Positions 33,385 through 40,050 of a stretch of 40,135 nucleotides of DNA are shown piece after piece; position 1 is the first letter of the stretch, and each line of letters begins with the position of its first letter. This DNA is from Ignavibacteriales bacterium (lineage in GTDB: Bacteria > Bacteroidota > Ignavibacteria > T3Sed10-11), in assembly GCA_003567775.1 (NCBI GenBank), contig PWYR01000023.1, positions 1 through 40,135 on the forward strand, read 5' to 3'. The position numbers were made by a program, and so were the translations under genes. Below the pieces are notes generated by a model. It was not told the DNA's origin and searched no databases. It worked only from the letters and a program-made list of their open reading frames with translations.

Positions 33385-33437
33385 TATTTATATATTATAT
33401 TAATGTGATTTTATACAAATATATAGACGCCATTAAA

Positions 33438-34334
33438 ATGTTAAAAAAATATAAACTACTTTTACTGTTTCCGGTTTTATTATTTCTATTTCCGCCGGGA
33501 CTTAACGCCGGCGAACTGGATGTCCGGCTATCCGTCGAACTTAGAAATTTACCGACCGCCCATCGCGAGTTGCTGGAAAACGATTTCGAGGATAAAGTAA
33601 GCAACTACTTATCCCGGCGATGGACCGATATCGATTTCGGCAACGAACAGATACCCGTCGAGATCAGCATTTTCTTTCAGAGCGCAACCCCTGATTACCG
33701 TTATTCAGCCCAGATCGTCCTTGTCAGCTCCCGTCCGATATATAATCAAGGAAGAAATACCGGGATTGTCCGTATCAGCGACGAGAGCTGGGAGTTTTCG
33801 TTGCCTCCCGGCAAACCGTTACTCTACGACGAATACAGTTTCGATGGTCTTACATCATTATTAGATTTTTATGCATACCTAATTATCGGTTTGGATTTTG
33901 ACACATACGAGCAGCTTGGCGGCACGTCGTTTTTCGAGCGAGCCGCCGGCATTGCACGCGTTGCACAACGTTCGGGCGGAAAGGGTTGGGAACGGGCATC
34001 GACCGGCTACAGCAAATTAGGATTTGTCGAAGATCTGCTTTCGTCACGAAATCAAAAATTCCGCGAGGCAGTATTTCATTATCACTACAACGGACTTGAC
34101 CTGCTCACGGTCGATCAAAGCCGGGCGCTCGAAAGTATTGTCGAAGCGATCGACATATTCGCCGAATTACGAAGCAACGATCCCCGGAACCTCCCCGTCC
34201 GGATGTTCTTTGATTCAAAGCACAGTGAAATCGCAGATGTACTCCTTGACTACCCCGATCGGTCGATTTATGATAGGTTGGGTAGTATCGATCCTTCACA
34301 CAGAACTGTGTATGACGAATATAGAATGAAATAA
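33438..34334 (+). CDS. porD: PorD-like protein (DUF4835), type IX secretion associated
   Basis: 298 residues from ATG 33438; the frame is open to 33405 but the first part is not signal-like. The signal peptide is LLLLFPVLLFLFPPGLNAG. The family hallmarks are present in order: VLVSSRPIYNQGRNTG, YDEYSFDGLTSLLDFYAYLI, IGLDFDTYEQLGGTSFFERA, KGWERASTGYSKLGFVEDLL and REAVFHYHYNGLDLL. In Bacteroidota the DUF4835 protein PorD is a periplasmic or outer-membrane-associated factor required for gliding/Por secretion in some species. The gene is divergent from the PorV-HhH gene and shares its promoter region. Together with the T9SS tail and PorV-like barrels it shows that the organism has this secretion system. 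Confidence 0.87.
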   Translation: MLKKYKLLLLFPVLLFLFPPGLNAGELDVRLSVELRNLPTAHRELLENDFEDKVSNYLSRRWTDIDFGNEQIPVEISIFFQSATPDYRYSAQIVLVSSRPIYNQGRNTGIVRISDESWEFSLPPGKPLLYDEYSFDGLTSLLDFYAYLIIGLDFDTYEQLGGTSFFERAAGIARVAQRSGGKGWERASTGYSKLGFVEDLLSSRNQKFREAVFHYHYNGLDLLTVDQSRALESIVEAIDIFAELRSNDPRNLPVRMFFDSKHSEIADVLLDYPDRSIYDRLGSIDPSHRTVYDEYRMK

Positions 34335-34447
34335 TTTTGAAAAAGTCAAGACCGGATTAAAAAAATAATTAGATTTTTTACCGCGCTAAGGGTTTTTCAT
34401 TATCAAAGATAAATTGATATCTTCCGAGAAACCTTACAAATCCTGAC

Positions 34448-35635
34448 CTACCTGATCATAAATTGAATATACTCCAGTGCGTCGATGATATCTCTGATAT
34501 CGTGACGACTTCGAACGGTAAAGTCCTGTGATTCGATTCGCCGCTCCAGTCTTCGATCCCTATACTGCTCAATACCTCCGGGAGAACTGATTTCCACAGT
34601 ATTACCGTGACCGGTTGTCACTTCGAAACCCAGAATAGTAATTCGTTCGCGGGAACCGGTTCGGAATCTGCTCTCGCGTATAGGCACTTTGTATATACTC
34701 CGGGAAGCGTTGACGGTCATTACCCCGTTTTCGTCAATGTCCGTGATGATCGAAATTTCCAGCCGGTCGTTTATGTACTTGACCGCCTCTTCGACACTGC
34801 GAAAATCCCACTGGTGAGATCTTTTCGCGGCGAGAATCTCCTCAATCTCCGCTCCGGTCTGCCCCAACAATGTACTTTTTATGGTGTACAGAGCACGTAC
34901 GGCCGGTCTTGCCCTGTTGAAGGAATGAACGTTGAACTCAGCCCTGGGCACATATCGATCATATCGATCCGATTCATCATCGGAGACACGAAGACACCAT
35001 TCTCCGTAGACGCGCACCTTGCCGTCGCCCGACCAGTCATACGCGGCGAACTCTGCTTCTTTCATATCTACCCGGTAAAGTCTGGACGGAGCGTTGATGG
35101 TCATTATCCCGTTTTCGTCAATATCGAGTATAACCGACAGAGCAAAGTTATCGTTTATATAGGAGATTGCCTCCTGTATCGTCCGGTATTCCGGTGCCCT
35201 ATCTGTAACCGGGAGCGCAGTGTTCATCAATTGCCGGCCGGGATCGTCCTTCGTGAAAAGATCGCGGATCCGTCTGAAAGCATCAATTGTTTCCAGAGCC
35301 ATGCGCCTGGACGGGCTGGTAAAGGATCGCCTGTGAGACACTTCGGTGAGTCTGCCGCTCTCGAAGATTTTGATATTGTAATCTCCCGCCACGCGCACGC
35401 GCCGACCGCTGGCGTTATAATTGAAAGCAACTTCCTGAATGGGAAACTCTATGATCCGTCTGGGAGTCACAATGCGAACCGTTCCTCTGTCGTCGATGCG
35501 GGCAATCTGGGAATGAGATAATCTGGAATTGATCAGGTCGATTTCATTTTCCAGTTCGGTGCGAAAGGAACTTTCATTCGACCATAACAAGGATGAAAAA
35601 AATAGAAAAAACAGTACAATCGTCAATCGTTTCAT
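34448..35635 (-). CDS. Secreted protein with three tandem ~115-residue repeats, unknown family
   Basis: 395 residues from ATG 35635, where a signal peptide (LTIVLFFLFFSSLLWSNES) begins and GGAGG lies nine bases upstream; the open frame to 35749 lacks such a start. The mature chain contains three copies of one domain. Each opens with an x-x-E-x-x-x-x-I-N-x-x-L helix, passes through D-E/D-N/R-G-x-M/V-x-I/V-x-x-P/S-R and ends with a strand pair: ENEIDLINSRLSHSQIARID, IQEAISYINDNFALSVILDI, VEEAVKYINDRLEISIITDI, each followed by ITDIDENGVMTV-like and later IxxxxRxxFTxRSR-like segments. I do not recognise the family. A long + strand open frame lies over it but lacks these features. No neighbour suggests a function. 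Confidence 0.68.
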   Translation of the reverse strand: MKRLTIVLFFLFFSSLLWSNESSFRTELENEIDLINSRLSHSQIARIDDRGTVRIVTPRRIIEFPIQEVAFNYNASGRRVRVAGDYNIKIFESGRLTEVSHRRSFTSPSRRMALETIDAFRRIRDLFTKDDPGRQLMNTALPVTDRAPEYRTIQEAISYINDNFALSVILDIDENGIMTINAPSRLYRVDMKEAEFAAYDWSGDGKVRVYGEWCLRVSDDESDRYDRYVPRAEFNVHSFNRARPAVRALYTIKSTLLGQTGAEIEEILAAKRSHQWDFRSVEEAVKYINDRLEISIITDIDENGVMTVNASRSIYKVPIRESRFRTGSRERITILGFEVTTGHGNTVEISSPGGIEQYRDRRLERRIESQDFTVRSRHDIRDIIDALEYIQFMIR

Positions 35636-35765
35636 GAGATCATACCTCCGATGGGCGATTTTCCGCCCGTTTTGATAGTAGATCGGGCGGTCATCCCGCC
35701 CCTGTTTATGTAATAGCATATACGGATAGAGGGAAGGAATGTTTCGCATCCAGGTAATCCGTCAC

Positions 35766-35830
35766 ACCTCAATCGATGGCTCGCTTGTGATCCCGGGCGG
35801 GATCGTCTACGAGCAAATTCACCTCAAAGC
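35766..35830 (-). pseudogene. VOC (glyoxalase-like) gene fragment 1, interior piece
   Basis: Read on the - strand this gives SFEVNLLVDDPARDHKRAID followed by a stop at 35769-35771. It aligns with SEVYLLVDDPARYHKRAIEC inside the intact VOC gene at 36829-37230 (DNA match to 36951-37010), so it is an interior slice without head or tail. It lies between the three-repeat gene and the first four-helix membrane gene. Confidence 0.75.
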
Positions 35831-35845
35831 TATGCCCGTTACCGA

Positions 35846-36280
35846 TCAATATGCATTCCAGGCAACCAGAACTGCAAGGATTCCGGGGATGAGATTTGCA
35901 AGACACCAGCTAATTCTAAAGGAATTGGTTTGGAGTTGATGACCGGCTCGCTTCTGGTTGTCAGTCCAAAACCAGTAACTGATACTATGATATATCAGGA
36001 TCACTCCGGGGAACCATGCCAATTTGAAAGCCCAGTCGGCGCCGAGGATAAGGCCGACACCGGCAATTGCGTATATCCATCCGAGCGCCACATCAGCCAC
36101 AGCAATGCCATGTTCGTATACTTTGTACTCCGGCGGGGCTTTCTTTTCCTGGAGACCGAGCCGCATAGCAAGATCCCAATTGAGAACAGAGATTAATTGA
36201 CCAATCCAGTGGAAGAGGAAACCCACAATGAGAATCAATACGCCGGTGAGGATGTTATCATATGGAAATAATGAATTCAT
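35846..36280 (-). CDS. Four-helix membrane protein A, unknown function
   Basis: 144 residues with four predicted membrane segments: ILTGVLILIVGFLFHWIGQL, IAVADVALGWIYAIAGVGLI, AFKLAWFPGVILIYHSISYW and FRISWCLANLIPGILAVLVA. The loop after helix 1 contains LGLQEKKAPPEYKVYEHG. It aligns end to end with the next gene (36335-36790), sharing the pattern ExxxxxG-x-ADx(3)-W-x(5)-G-x-G-x-LL-x(8)-W/x-x-x-x-G-x-x-x-x-Y-x-x-IxYWF, so the two are distant paralogues. No known catalytic motif. Most likely an inner-membrane protein, possibly a hetero-pair with its paralogue. Confidence 0.62.
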   Translation of the reverse strand: MNSLFPYDNILTGVLILIVGFLFHWIGQLISVLNWDLAMRLGLQEKKAPPEYKVYEHGIAVADVALGWIYAIAGVGLILGADWAFKLAWFPGVILIYHSISYWFWTDNQKRAGHQLQTNSFRISWCLANLIPGILAVLVAWNAY

Positions 36281-36334
36281 GTTGTTTGCCTAAAACTATT
36301 CGTTTTGCTTTGCTCCCCATGATTGCATGAAATG

Positions 36335-36790
36335 TCAAAAAGTCAAACCGGCAAGTCGGAGCACCGTATAGACTACAACGGCAACGCCCCAATACACCCA
36401 CAACCCCCATTCATAGGTATAGTACGCGAGCGCTCCACGCGCGGGCAGGATGTATTGACGTTCTGAAAACCAATAGATAATATTGATATATACGGCGATA
36501 GCTCCTGAAGCAAGCCACATGCCGTAGCCCCACGGCTGCGCCAGCAAGACACCAATGCTTCCTGCAAGTCCGAGCGGTACCCAGCAGATCAAGTCAGCCC
36601 AACCTGCCCCATATGCATATTCTGACTGAGTCTTGTCGCGCCATTTTTCTCCTTTACCCAGCCAGAGGTCCTGGGTTTTCCGACTGTTCGGCGCCGTCAC
36701 AACCAGTATTTGAACATATACGAGAAGAGGGAACAGCAACGCTAATCCAAAGATGACGAGTACCCATGTAATCAGTGTAGGTGCGATCAT
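36335..36790 (-). CDS. Four-helix membrane protein B, paralogue of A
   Basis: 151 residues with four membrane segments: LITWVLVIFGLALLFPLLVY, WADLICWVPLGLAGSIGVLL, MWLASGAIAVYINIIYWFSE and WGLWVYWGVAVVVYTVLRLA. The loop after helix 1 reads WLGKGEKWRDKTQSEYAYGA, corresponding to the LGLQEKKAPPEYKVYEHG loop of protein A. Shared features with A: E/Y-x-x-x-G-x-ADL/V, a G-x-G-x-LL helix and the x-IxYWF-x-x-x-Q tail of helix 3. The genes lie 54 bases apart on the same strand, with the intact VOC gene 38 bases upstream of this one. They may be co-transcribed with the VOC gene. Confidence 0.62.
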   Translation of the reverse strand: MIAPTLITWVLVIFGLALLFPLLVYVQILVVTAPNSRKTQDLWLGKGEKWRDKTQSEYAYGAGWADLICWVPLGLAGSIGVLLAQPWGYGMWLASGAIAVYINIIYWFSERQYILPARGALAYYTYEWGLWVYWGVAVVVYTVLRLAGLTF

Positions 36791-36828
36791 ATAACTTCTC
36801 CTTCTGTAATAATGCGAGATTCCCCAAA

Positions 36829-37230
36829 CTATTTTGTTACATCACTAATTTCCTTTGCAAAGACAAGAACATGCCCGTCTGGATCCAGACTATACGCTGC
36901 TTCGTGTCCCCAGTTTCGTAACGACAGTGCACTGAGTTCCGCAGCGCCGCATTCAATGGCACGCTTGTGATATCGGGCGGGATCGTCCACGAGCAGGTAC
37001 ACCTCAGAGCGCGGTATTCCAACTGCCTTATCCGGGTCAGGGAGGTTCTCGCCGAGGAGTTTTCGAATACCGGCAACCGGCATGAGCCCCAAAATAGCGC
37101 CGCTGTTCAGTCGAAACTCAGTCATTCCCGGAACATTGAGAATTGGTTTCATTGACAGAACGTTTTCGTAGAACTGCGTGCTGGATGGCTGATCTGTGAC
37201 ATAGAGTATGAAGTGTGCGGTAATATTCAT
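36829..37230 (-). CDS. VOC family (glyoxalase/bleomycin-resistance-like) protein
   Basis: 133 residues covering the typical VOC fold: start TAHFILYVTDQPSSTQFYEN (first strand and helix), MTEFRLNSGAILGLMP, EVYLLVDDPARYHKRAIECG (second half) and end AYSLDPDGHVLVFAKE, where the D-P-D-G-H-V motif is the metal-region strand of these proteins. VOC proteins range from glyoxalase I to ring-opening dioxygenases and antibiotic-binding proteins; this one cannot be assigned. It is the only intact copy of four in the region (fragments at 35766-35830, 38601-38807, 40051-40135). It is likely co-transcribed with the two membrane proteins downstream of it. Confidence 0.8.
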   Translation of the reverse strand: MNITAHFILYVTDQPSSTQFYENVLSMKPILNVPGMTEFRLNSGAILGLMPVAGIRKLLGENLPDPDKAVGIPRSEVYLLVDDPARYHKRAIECGAAELSALSLRNWGHEAAYSLDPDGHVLVFAKEISDVTK

Positions 37231-37286
37231 TTTGATCTGCTATCGATAATTCTTACCTGACGGTTGGTGTTCGCAGACGAACCTGT

Positions 37287-37415
37287 TTAAAAAAACAAAA
37301 ACTTAATTGACCACAGTACTATTAAAAAACTCCAAGACCAACCCTTCAGGTTAAGCAAATTTTTATGCGCGGCCAGTGCAATAACCATAATTGACGCATA
37401 CCAGGCAACGCAGTT
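37287..37415 (-). pseudogene. Possible membrane-protein gene remnant
   Basis: An open stretch without a good start codon, from after a stop near 37418 down to TAA at 37287-37289, reads VAWYASIMVIALAAHKNLLN then LKGWSWSFLIVLWSIKFLFF. Two hydrophobic segments with a Lys/Trp-rich turn look like the C-terminal end of an inner-membrane protein. It fills the gap between the VapC gene and the VOC gene. The family is not known to me. Confidence 0.35.
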
Positions 37416-37432
37416 TTACCGAACTTGCATTC

Positions 37433-37834
37433 TTATTGCCATAATATGTTTAATCCAAATTTCCGATATTCTTTTACCGGTTTATCTTTGGATATCAAGG
37501 TGATTCCCCGATTTATCGCCTGCCAGATTATAAGTCTGTCAAAGGGATCCTTATGTTTTAGCCTCGGGAGTTTATGGAAAGTTGCCGCTTCTTTTTCTGA
37601 TAATTCTAATGTTTCAATACCGATCTCTTTCGCCTTCTTCGGTAATGATTCCGGAGTAATTTCATCAAGTTCTAATTTATCAAGCGCATATTTTAGTGAT
37701 ATTTCCCAGTAGCTTATAATGCTTACGTATATTTCGTTGTCCGGATTTTTGACTGCAACTTTTGCTTTTTCTGATAATTTGTCATCCTCAAATAGTACCC
37801 ACAAAAGCGTATGAGTATCCAGCAAATATGTCAT
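37433..37834 (-). CDS. PIN-domain toxin of a Phd/VapC-type toxin-antitoxin pair
   Basis: 133 residues with the PIN ribonuclease layout: first acidic residue in YLLDTHTLLWVLFED, second in ISYWEISLKYALDKLEL (Glu), third in HKDPFDRLIIWQAI (Asp-Arg) and a last Asp in ITLISKDKPVKEY. These residues coordinate Mg in an RNase fold; the strong WEISLK and DPFDRLI match the Sll0205-like subfamily. The ATG overlaps the stop of the antitoxin by ATGA, so the antitoxin is made first. The toxin cleaves RNA when the antitoxin is lost. All active-site residues are present, so the module appears functional. Its AT-rich, lysine-rich codons differ from the core genes, suggesting transfer. Confidence 0.88.
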   Translation of the reverse strand: MTYLLDTHTLLWVLFEDDKLSEKAKVAVKNPDNEIYVSIISYWEISLKYALDKLELDEITPESLPKKAKEIGIETLELSEKEAATFHKLPRLKHKDPFDRLIIWQAINRGITLISKDKPVKEYRKFGLNILWQ

Positions 37835-38088
37835 AAAGTTAACAGTTCCTCATCAGTGATCTTGAAATCCTCTTTAATCTTGTAACTCGCCTTACCTTTT
37901 AATATACCCAACGCTCTTTCCTTCTTTTCCTTTGATTTGCCCTTTTTTTTATATTTTTTATAAGGAATGATAACTGCAACATTCTCTTGAGTTTTTGCAT
38001 TCTTTATTATAATCTCTTCACCGCTTTGTACCATCTCTAATATTTTCAAGATATTGTCAATTACTTCTTTGTATGATAATGCTTTCAT
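37831..38088 (-). CDS. Phd/YefM-family antitoxin
   Basis: 85 residues. The N-terminus MKALSYKEVIDNILKILEMV followed by QSGEEIIIKNAKTQENVAVI IPY gives the Phd/YefM fold: a short strand-helix pair, then E/I-x-I-x-x-N, and AVIIPY. The C-terminal basic stretch (KKKGKSKEKKERALGILKGK) and acidic tail are typical of the disordered part that wraps the toxin. It precedes and overlaps the PIN toxin by four bases. It should bind both the toxin and its own promoter for conditional repression. Confidence 0.82.
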   Translation of the reverse strand: MKALSYKEVIDNILKILEMVQSGEEIIIKNAKTQENVAVIIPYKKYKKKGKSKEKKERALGILKGKASYKIKEDFKITDEELLTL

Positions 38089-38170
38089 GTTACACCACGA
38101 ATTTTATGAATGTCAAATTTATTTTCCATCTTCTGCGCAAACTACTCAGATTAATTGTGCAACTGTGTTC

Positions 38171-38199
38171 AAGATACGCACTGGCTCTATTTTTTGCAA
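38171..38199 (-). promoter_or_regulatory. Possible promoter of the Phd/VapC pair
   Basis: TTGCAA (38199-38194), 17-base spacer, TATCTT (38176-38171) on the - strand. The transcript would start near 38164 with a leader of about 75 bases to ATG 38088. The -10 matches four of six positions only. Confidence 0.3.
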
Positions 38200-38280
38200 C
38201 ATCTAATTGGCTGGAAAAACGAGTTAATATCACTCGTAACGTTACAGCGCTACTTTCTTTGGACGCATAACAAATAATTT

Positions 38281-38457
38281 TATGGTTTCGGTATTACACA
38301 CATTTTCCACCAAAAATCTGCAGGATTCTGTGTTTTTACATAATCGCACTGCATTACGCAACTGATACAAATATCGCTCTTTCCAAGGAGAGAAGTTCTA
38401 AACAGTGATTTTTAAATTGGGTAATATATTAATAATTACTCCCCAACGCAGCATAGC
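38281..38457. other. AT-rich stretch with no recognisable gene
   Basis: Between the antitoxin promoter and the hairpin pair at 38458-38566 I see no coding signal on either strand, and no family-like fragment. The larger gap 38089-38600 thus holds only a possible promoter and two inverted repeats. Confidence 0.4.
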
Positions 38458-38477
38458 CCCGCCAAAAAGCCGGCGGG
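38458..38477. repeat. GC-rich hairpin
   Basis: cccgcc (38458-38463) pairs with ggcggg (38472-38477) across an eight-base loop that itself contains aaaaa. It lies 21 bases before the longer inverted repeat at 38498. No adjoining gene end makes it a clear terminator; it may be part of a mobile intergenic repeat. Confidence 0.45.
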
Positions 38478-38497
38478 CAGGCGCAACCAAATTGTAT

Positions 38498-38566
38498 CCC
38501 ACGAATCTACACGAATCTGCACAAATATATTTTTATTTTTAGTGACGATTAGTGAAGATTCGTGGG
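38498..38566. repeat. Imperfect inverted repeat, possible REP/MITE-like element
   Basis: cccacgaatct (38498-38508) is exactly matched by agattcgtggg (38556-38566), and the pairing extends further inward with mismatches (left arm has a direct duplication acgaatct...acgaatct). The loop is an AT-rich core of about 30 bases. Such sequence (attcgtg/cacgaat arms around an AT core) is of the kind found as dispersed intergenic repeats in many genomes. It sits just after the truncated VOC copy 2. Confidence 0.55.
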
Positions 38567-38600
38567 TGATTTTTTTACTTTTTGTATAGAGATTTAACTT

Positions 38601-38807
38601 TTAAGTCAGTAATTTCCTTCGCAAAAACAAGAACATGCCCAGCCCGGCAATCGGCATCAGCCCCAAAATAGCGCCGCTGTTTAACCGATACTCCGTCATT
38701 ACAGGGACATTAAGAGTCGGTTTCATAGATAGAACATTTTCGTAGAACTGCGTGCTGATTGACTGTTCTGTGAAATAGAGTATGAAATGTGCGGTTATTA
38801 TGCGCAT
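38601..38807 (-). pseudogene. VOC gene copy 2, middle deleted
   Basis: The frame starts ITAHFILYFTEQSISTQFYE and runs to SGAILGLMPIAG, closely matching the head of the intact VOC gene. It then jumps directly to DNA equivalent to GHVLVFAKEITD, the VOC tail, but in another reading frame, giving the junk end LGMFLFLRRKLLT. About 60-65 residues (roughly 190 bases, the second half of the fold) are gone. Only head and tail remain, so it cannot fold as a VOC protein. Confidence 0.82.
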
Positions 38808-38905
38808 TTTAATCTCTTAACACATATCTAATTGGCGAATTATATACAGGTGCTTAGCTTGATGTTTCGAAGTGAATTTTGAGAGAGCAGTGAAATAATG
38901 TTGCG

Positions 38906-39025
38906 TTAGCTTTTCTTTTCTTGCGCCTTCAAATCATTATAAATCGCTTGCAAATCAAAATTAAATTTATCGGAGTGTTTCTCTCGAATCTTATGGGTTT
39001 TTTCAACAATTGGGTCTTCCCACAT
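38906..39025 (-). CDS. Small 39-residue protein (MWEDPIVE family), possible antitoxin-like
   Basis: An open frame too short for normal gene calling: MWEDPIVEKTHKIREKHSDK then FNFDLQAIYNDLKAQEKKS, ATG 39025 to TAA 38906-38908. GGGAG lies seven bases before ATG 39025; an earlier ATG at 39031 is too close to it. The pattern MW-x-DPIVEE-x-R...KFNxDLxAI-x-DL is one I know from many short proteins in cyanobacteria and FCB genomes, often beside toxin-type genes. No experimental function is known to me. The 21 codons before it (LAATYYELPTICTPYELMGE, ending in TGA within its leader) may be the end of a lost partner gene. Confidence 0.62.
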   Translation of the reverse strand: MWEDPIVEKTHKIREKHSDKFNFDLQAIYNDLKAQEKKS

Positions 39026-39108
39026 GATCATTCTCCCATGAGTTCATAAGGTGTACAAATTGTTGGAAGCTCATAATAAGTTGCAGCTAATTGTTATGTG
39101 CATTAATT

Positions 39109-39315
39109 TTATAGCTCTCCCTCATCAATTCCAGCGACTTTCATGAAATGTTTAAGAAGACCGCTTTTCAACGGCTTGTTTCCATGTATGGGAACAGAAA
39201 TTCGTACCGGCACTTCTTCTTTAACATAAATATGATGGCTACCCTTAATTCTCCGCAACACCCAACATTTCCTCTCAGGAATCTTAGCTAATTCTTTCCC
39301 GGAAATTGATTTCAA
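39109..39315 (-). CDS. hicA: HicA-type mRNA interferase toxin
   Basis: 68 residues, complete. [20 protein letters not shown] then [12 protein letters not shown] shows the double-stranded-RNA-binding-like fold with the catalytic histidine in GSHHIY, and [20 protein letters not shown] is the second half. The ATG overlaps the end of the HicB gene by ATGA. HicA cleaves mRNA when HicB is degraded. All catalytic residues are visible, so the module looks active. Just downstream is the small MWEDPIVE-like gene. Confidence 0.88.
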   Translation of the reverse strand: MKSISGKELAKIPERKCWVLRRIKGSHHIYVKEEVPVRISVPIHGNKPLKSGLLKHFMKVAGIDEGEL

Positions 39316-39515
39316 AAGGCGATCTCCAGAACTTTATCTTTTTCCGTTATGTCTATATCCTTCATGTCTCTGGAAAGGCAGCCCTCAACTGCCTCGTAAA
39401 TATTGCCCAAGAGTTCATTAAATGTCTCGCCTTGGGTAGCACATCCCGGAATAGAGGGAACTTCTGCCCAATATCCACCCTCTTCTGATTCACGAATAAT
39501 TACTTTCAGCTTCAT
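39312..39515 (-). CDS. hicB: HicB-family antitoxin
   Basis: 67 residues: [20 protein letters not shown] then [27 protein letters not shown], the HicB core with its degraded RNase-H-like strand pair and the GCATQGET motif. There is no C-terminal DNA-binding domain, so it is the short form, in which autorepression may be weak. Its start lies inside the 3' end of a truncated DUF5615 frame, which suggests HicBA inserted into that gene. The ribosome site AAGAGG is provided by the sequence of the broken gene. Confidence 0.86.
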   Translation of the reverse strand: MKLKVIIRESEEGGYWAEVPSIPGCATQGETFNELLGNIYEAVEGCLSRDMKDIDITEKDKVLEIAF

Positions 39516-39570
39516 AAAATCCTCTTATTATATGGTTATTGAAATTTTCATCAGCCGCAAACCGAATCAT
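39490..39570 (-). pseudogene. Truncated DUF5615 toxin gene, interrupted by HicBA
   Basis: Three bases after the DUF433 stop, ATG 39570 opens [18 protein letters not shown], the exact style of DUF5615 toxin starts (R/K-F-A-A-D-E-N-F-N acidic motif). After Phe18 (39517) the frame leaves the family and runs into the hicB gene, ending at 39490-39492. DUF433 antitoxin followed directly by DUF5615 toxin is the standard order, so this is the cut-off partner of the DUF433 gene. The remaining 90 or so residues of the toxin are not found after hicA. Confidence 0.72.
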
Positions 39571-39572
39571 AC

Positions 39573-39911
39573 TTATAACTGTCTTTTATGAACACGCCGT
39601 TTTAGCAACCGTTCACGTATGCCTTTGGAATCGAAATGTGCGTTAATTTCATTACGAATAAGATCTGCTTTTTTTCGACGCTCTTCCAGATAGGTTTCGA
39701 CTTGCGCTCTGTTCTTTAAATAGTAGCCAATGACAGCATAGACATCTGCCAGATCCAATGATGGATATTGATATACTATTTCTTCACAAGTTGCTCCATT
39801 CTTAAAAGCTTTTATTACAGTTTCAAGTGTAACTCGAGTGCCGCCGACTCGTATAACCCCTTGAGTATCTTTTTGAAATGGAAGTTGTGTTGTATATGTT
39901 AGAAGTTCCAT
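39573..39911 (-). CDS. DUF433 protein, antitoxin of a DUF433/DUF5615 pair
   Basis: 112 residues from ATG 39911, preferred over ATG 39965 because AGAAGGGG is eight bases before it. The core VIRVGGTRVTLETVIKAFKN then GATCEEIVYQYPSLDLADVY is the classic DUF433 sequence: R-I/V-x-G-T-R-V/I-x-x-x-x-I, and G-A-T/x-x-E-E-I-x-x-x-Y-P-x-L. The family is a VapB45-like antitoxin with a winged helix-turn-helix for DNA binding. Its usual toxin partner starts three bases downstream but is truncated, leaving this as an orphan antitoxin. It could still repress its own promoter or protect against related toxins. The C-terminal KRRVHKRQL tail is basic. Confidence 0.82.
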   Translation of the reverse strand: MELLTYTTQLPFQKDTQGVIRVGGTRVTLETVIKAFKNGATCEEIVYQYPSLDLADVYAVIGYYLKNRAQVETYLEERRKKADLIRNEINAHFDSKGIRERLLKRRVHKRQL

Positions 39912-40050
39912 AGTTTTCACCCCTTCTAATTCATTTAAACTTACTTTTTGAAGATAATCATTCATTTAAGAATATACAATATTATTCATCGTCTACCGGC
40001 ACCCATTGGCTCTACAGGAAACATTTTGCAGTAATTTGAAATGCGGTGTG

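Noticed and set aside
34607-35521. 304-residue open frame on the + strand over the three-repeat gene
   Set aside because: Opposite strand gives a signal peptide, a good ribosome site and three tandem repeats; the + strand frame has none of these and no family-like sequence.
39109-39315. DUF5615 tail after HicA completing the interrupted toxin
   Set aside because: I read the 80 bases after the HicA stop in all frames and found no match to the DUF5615 tail; it may lie elsewhere or be lost.
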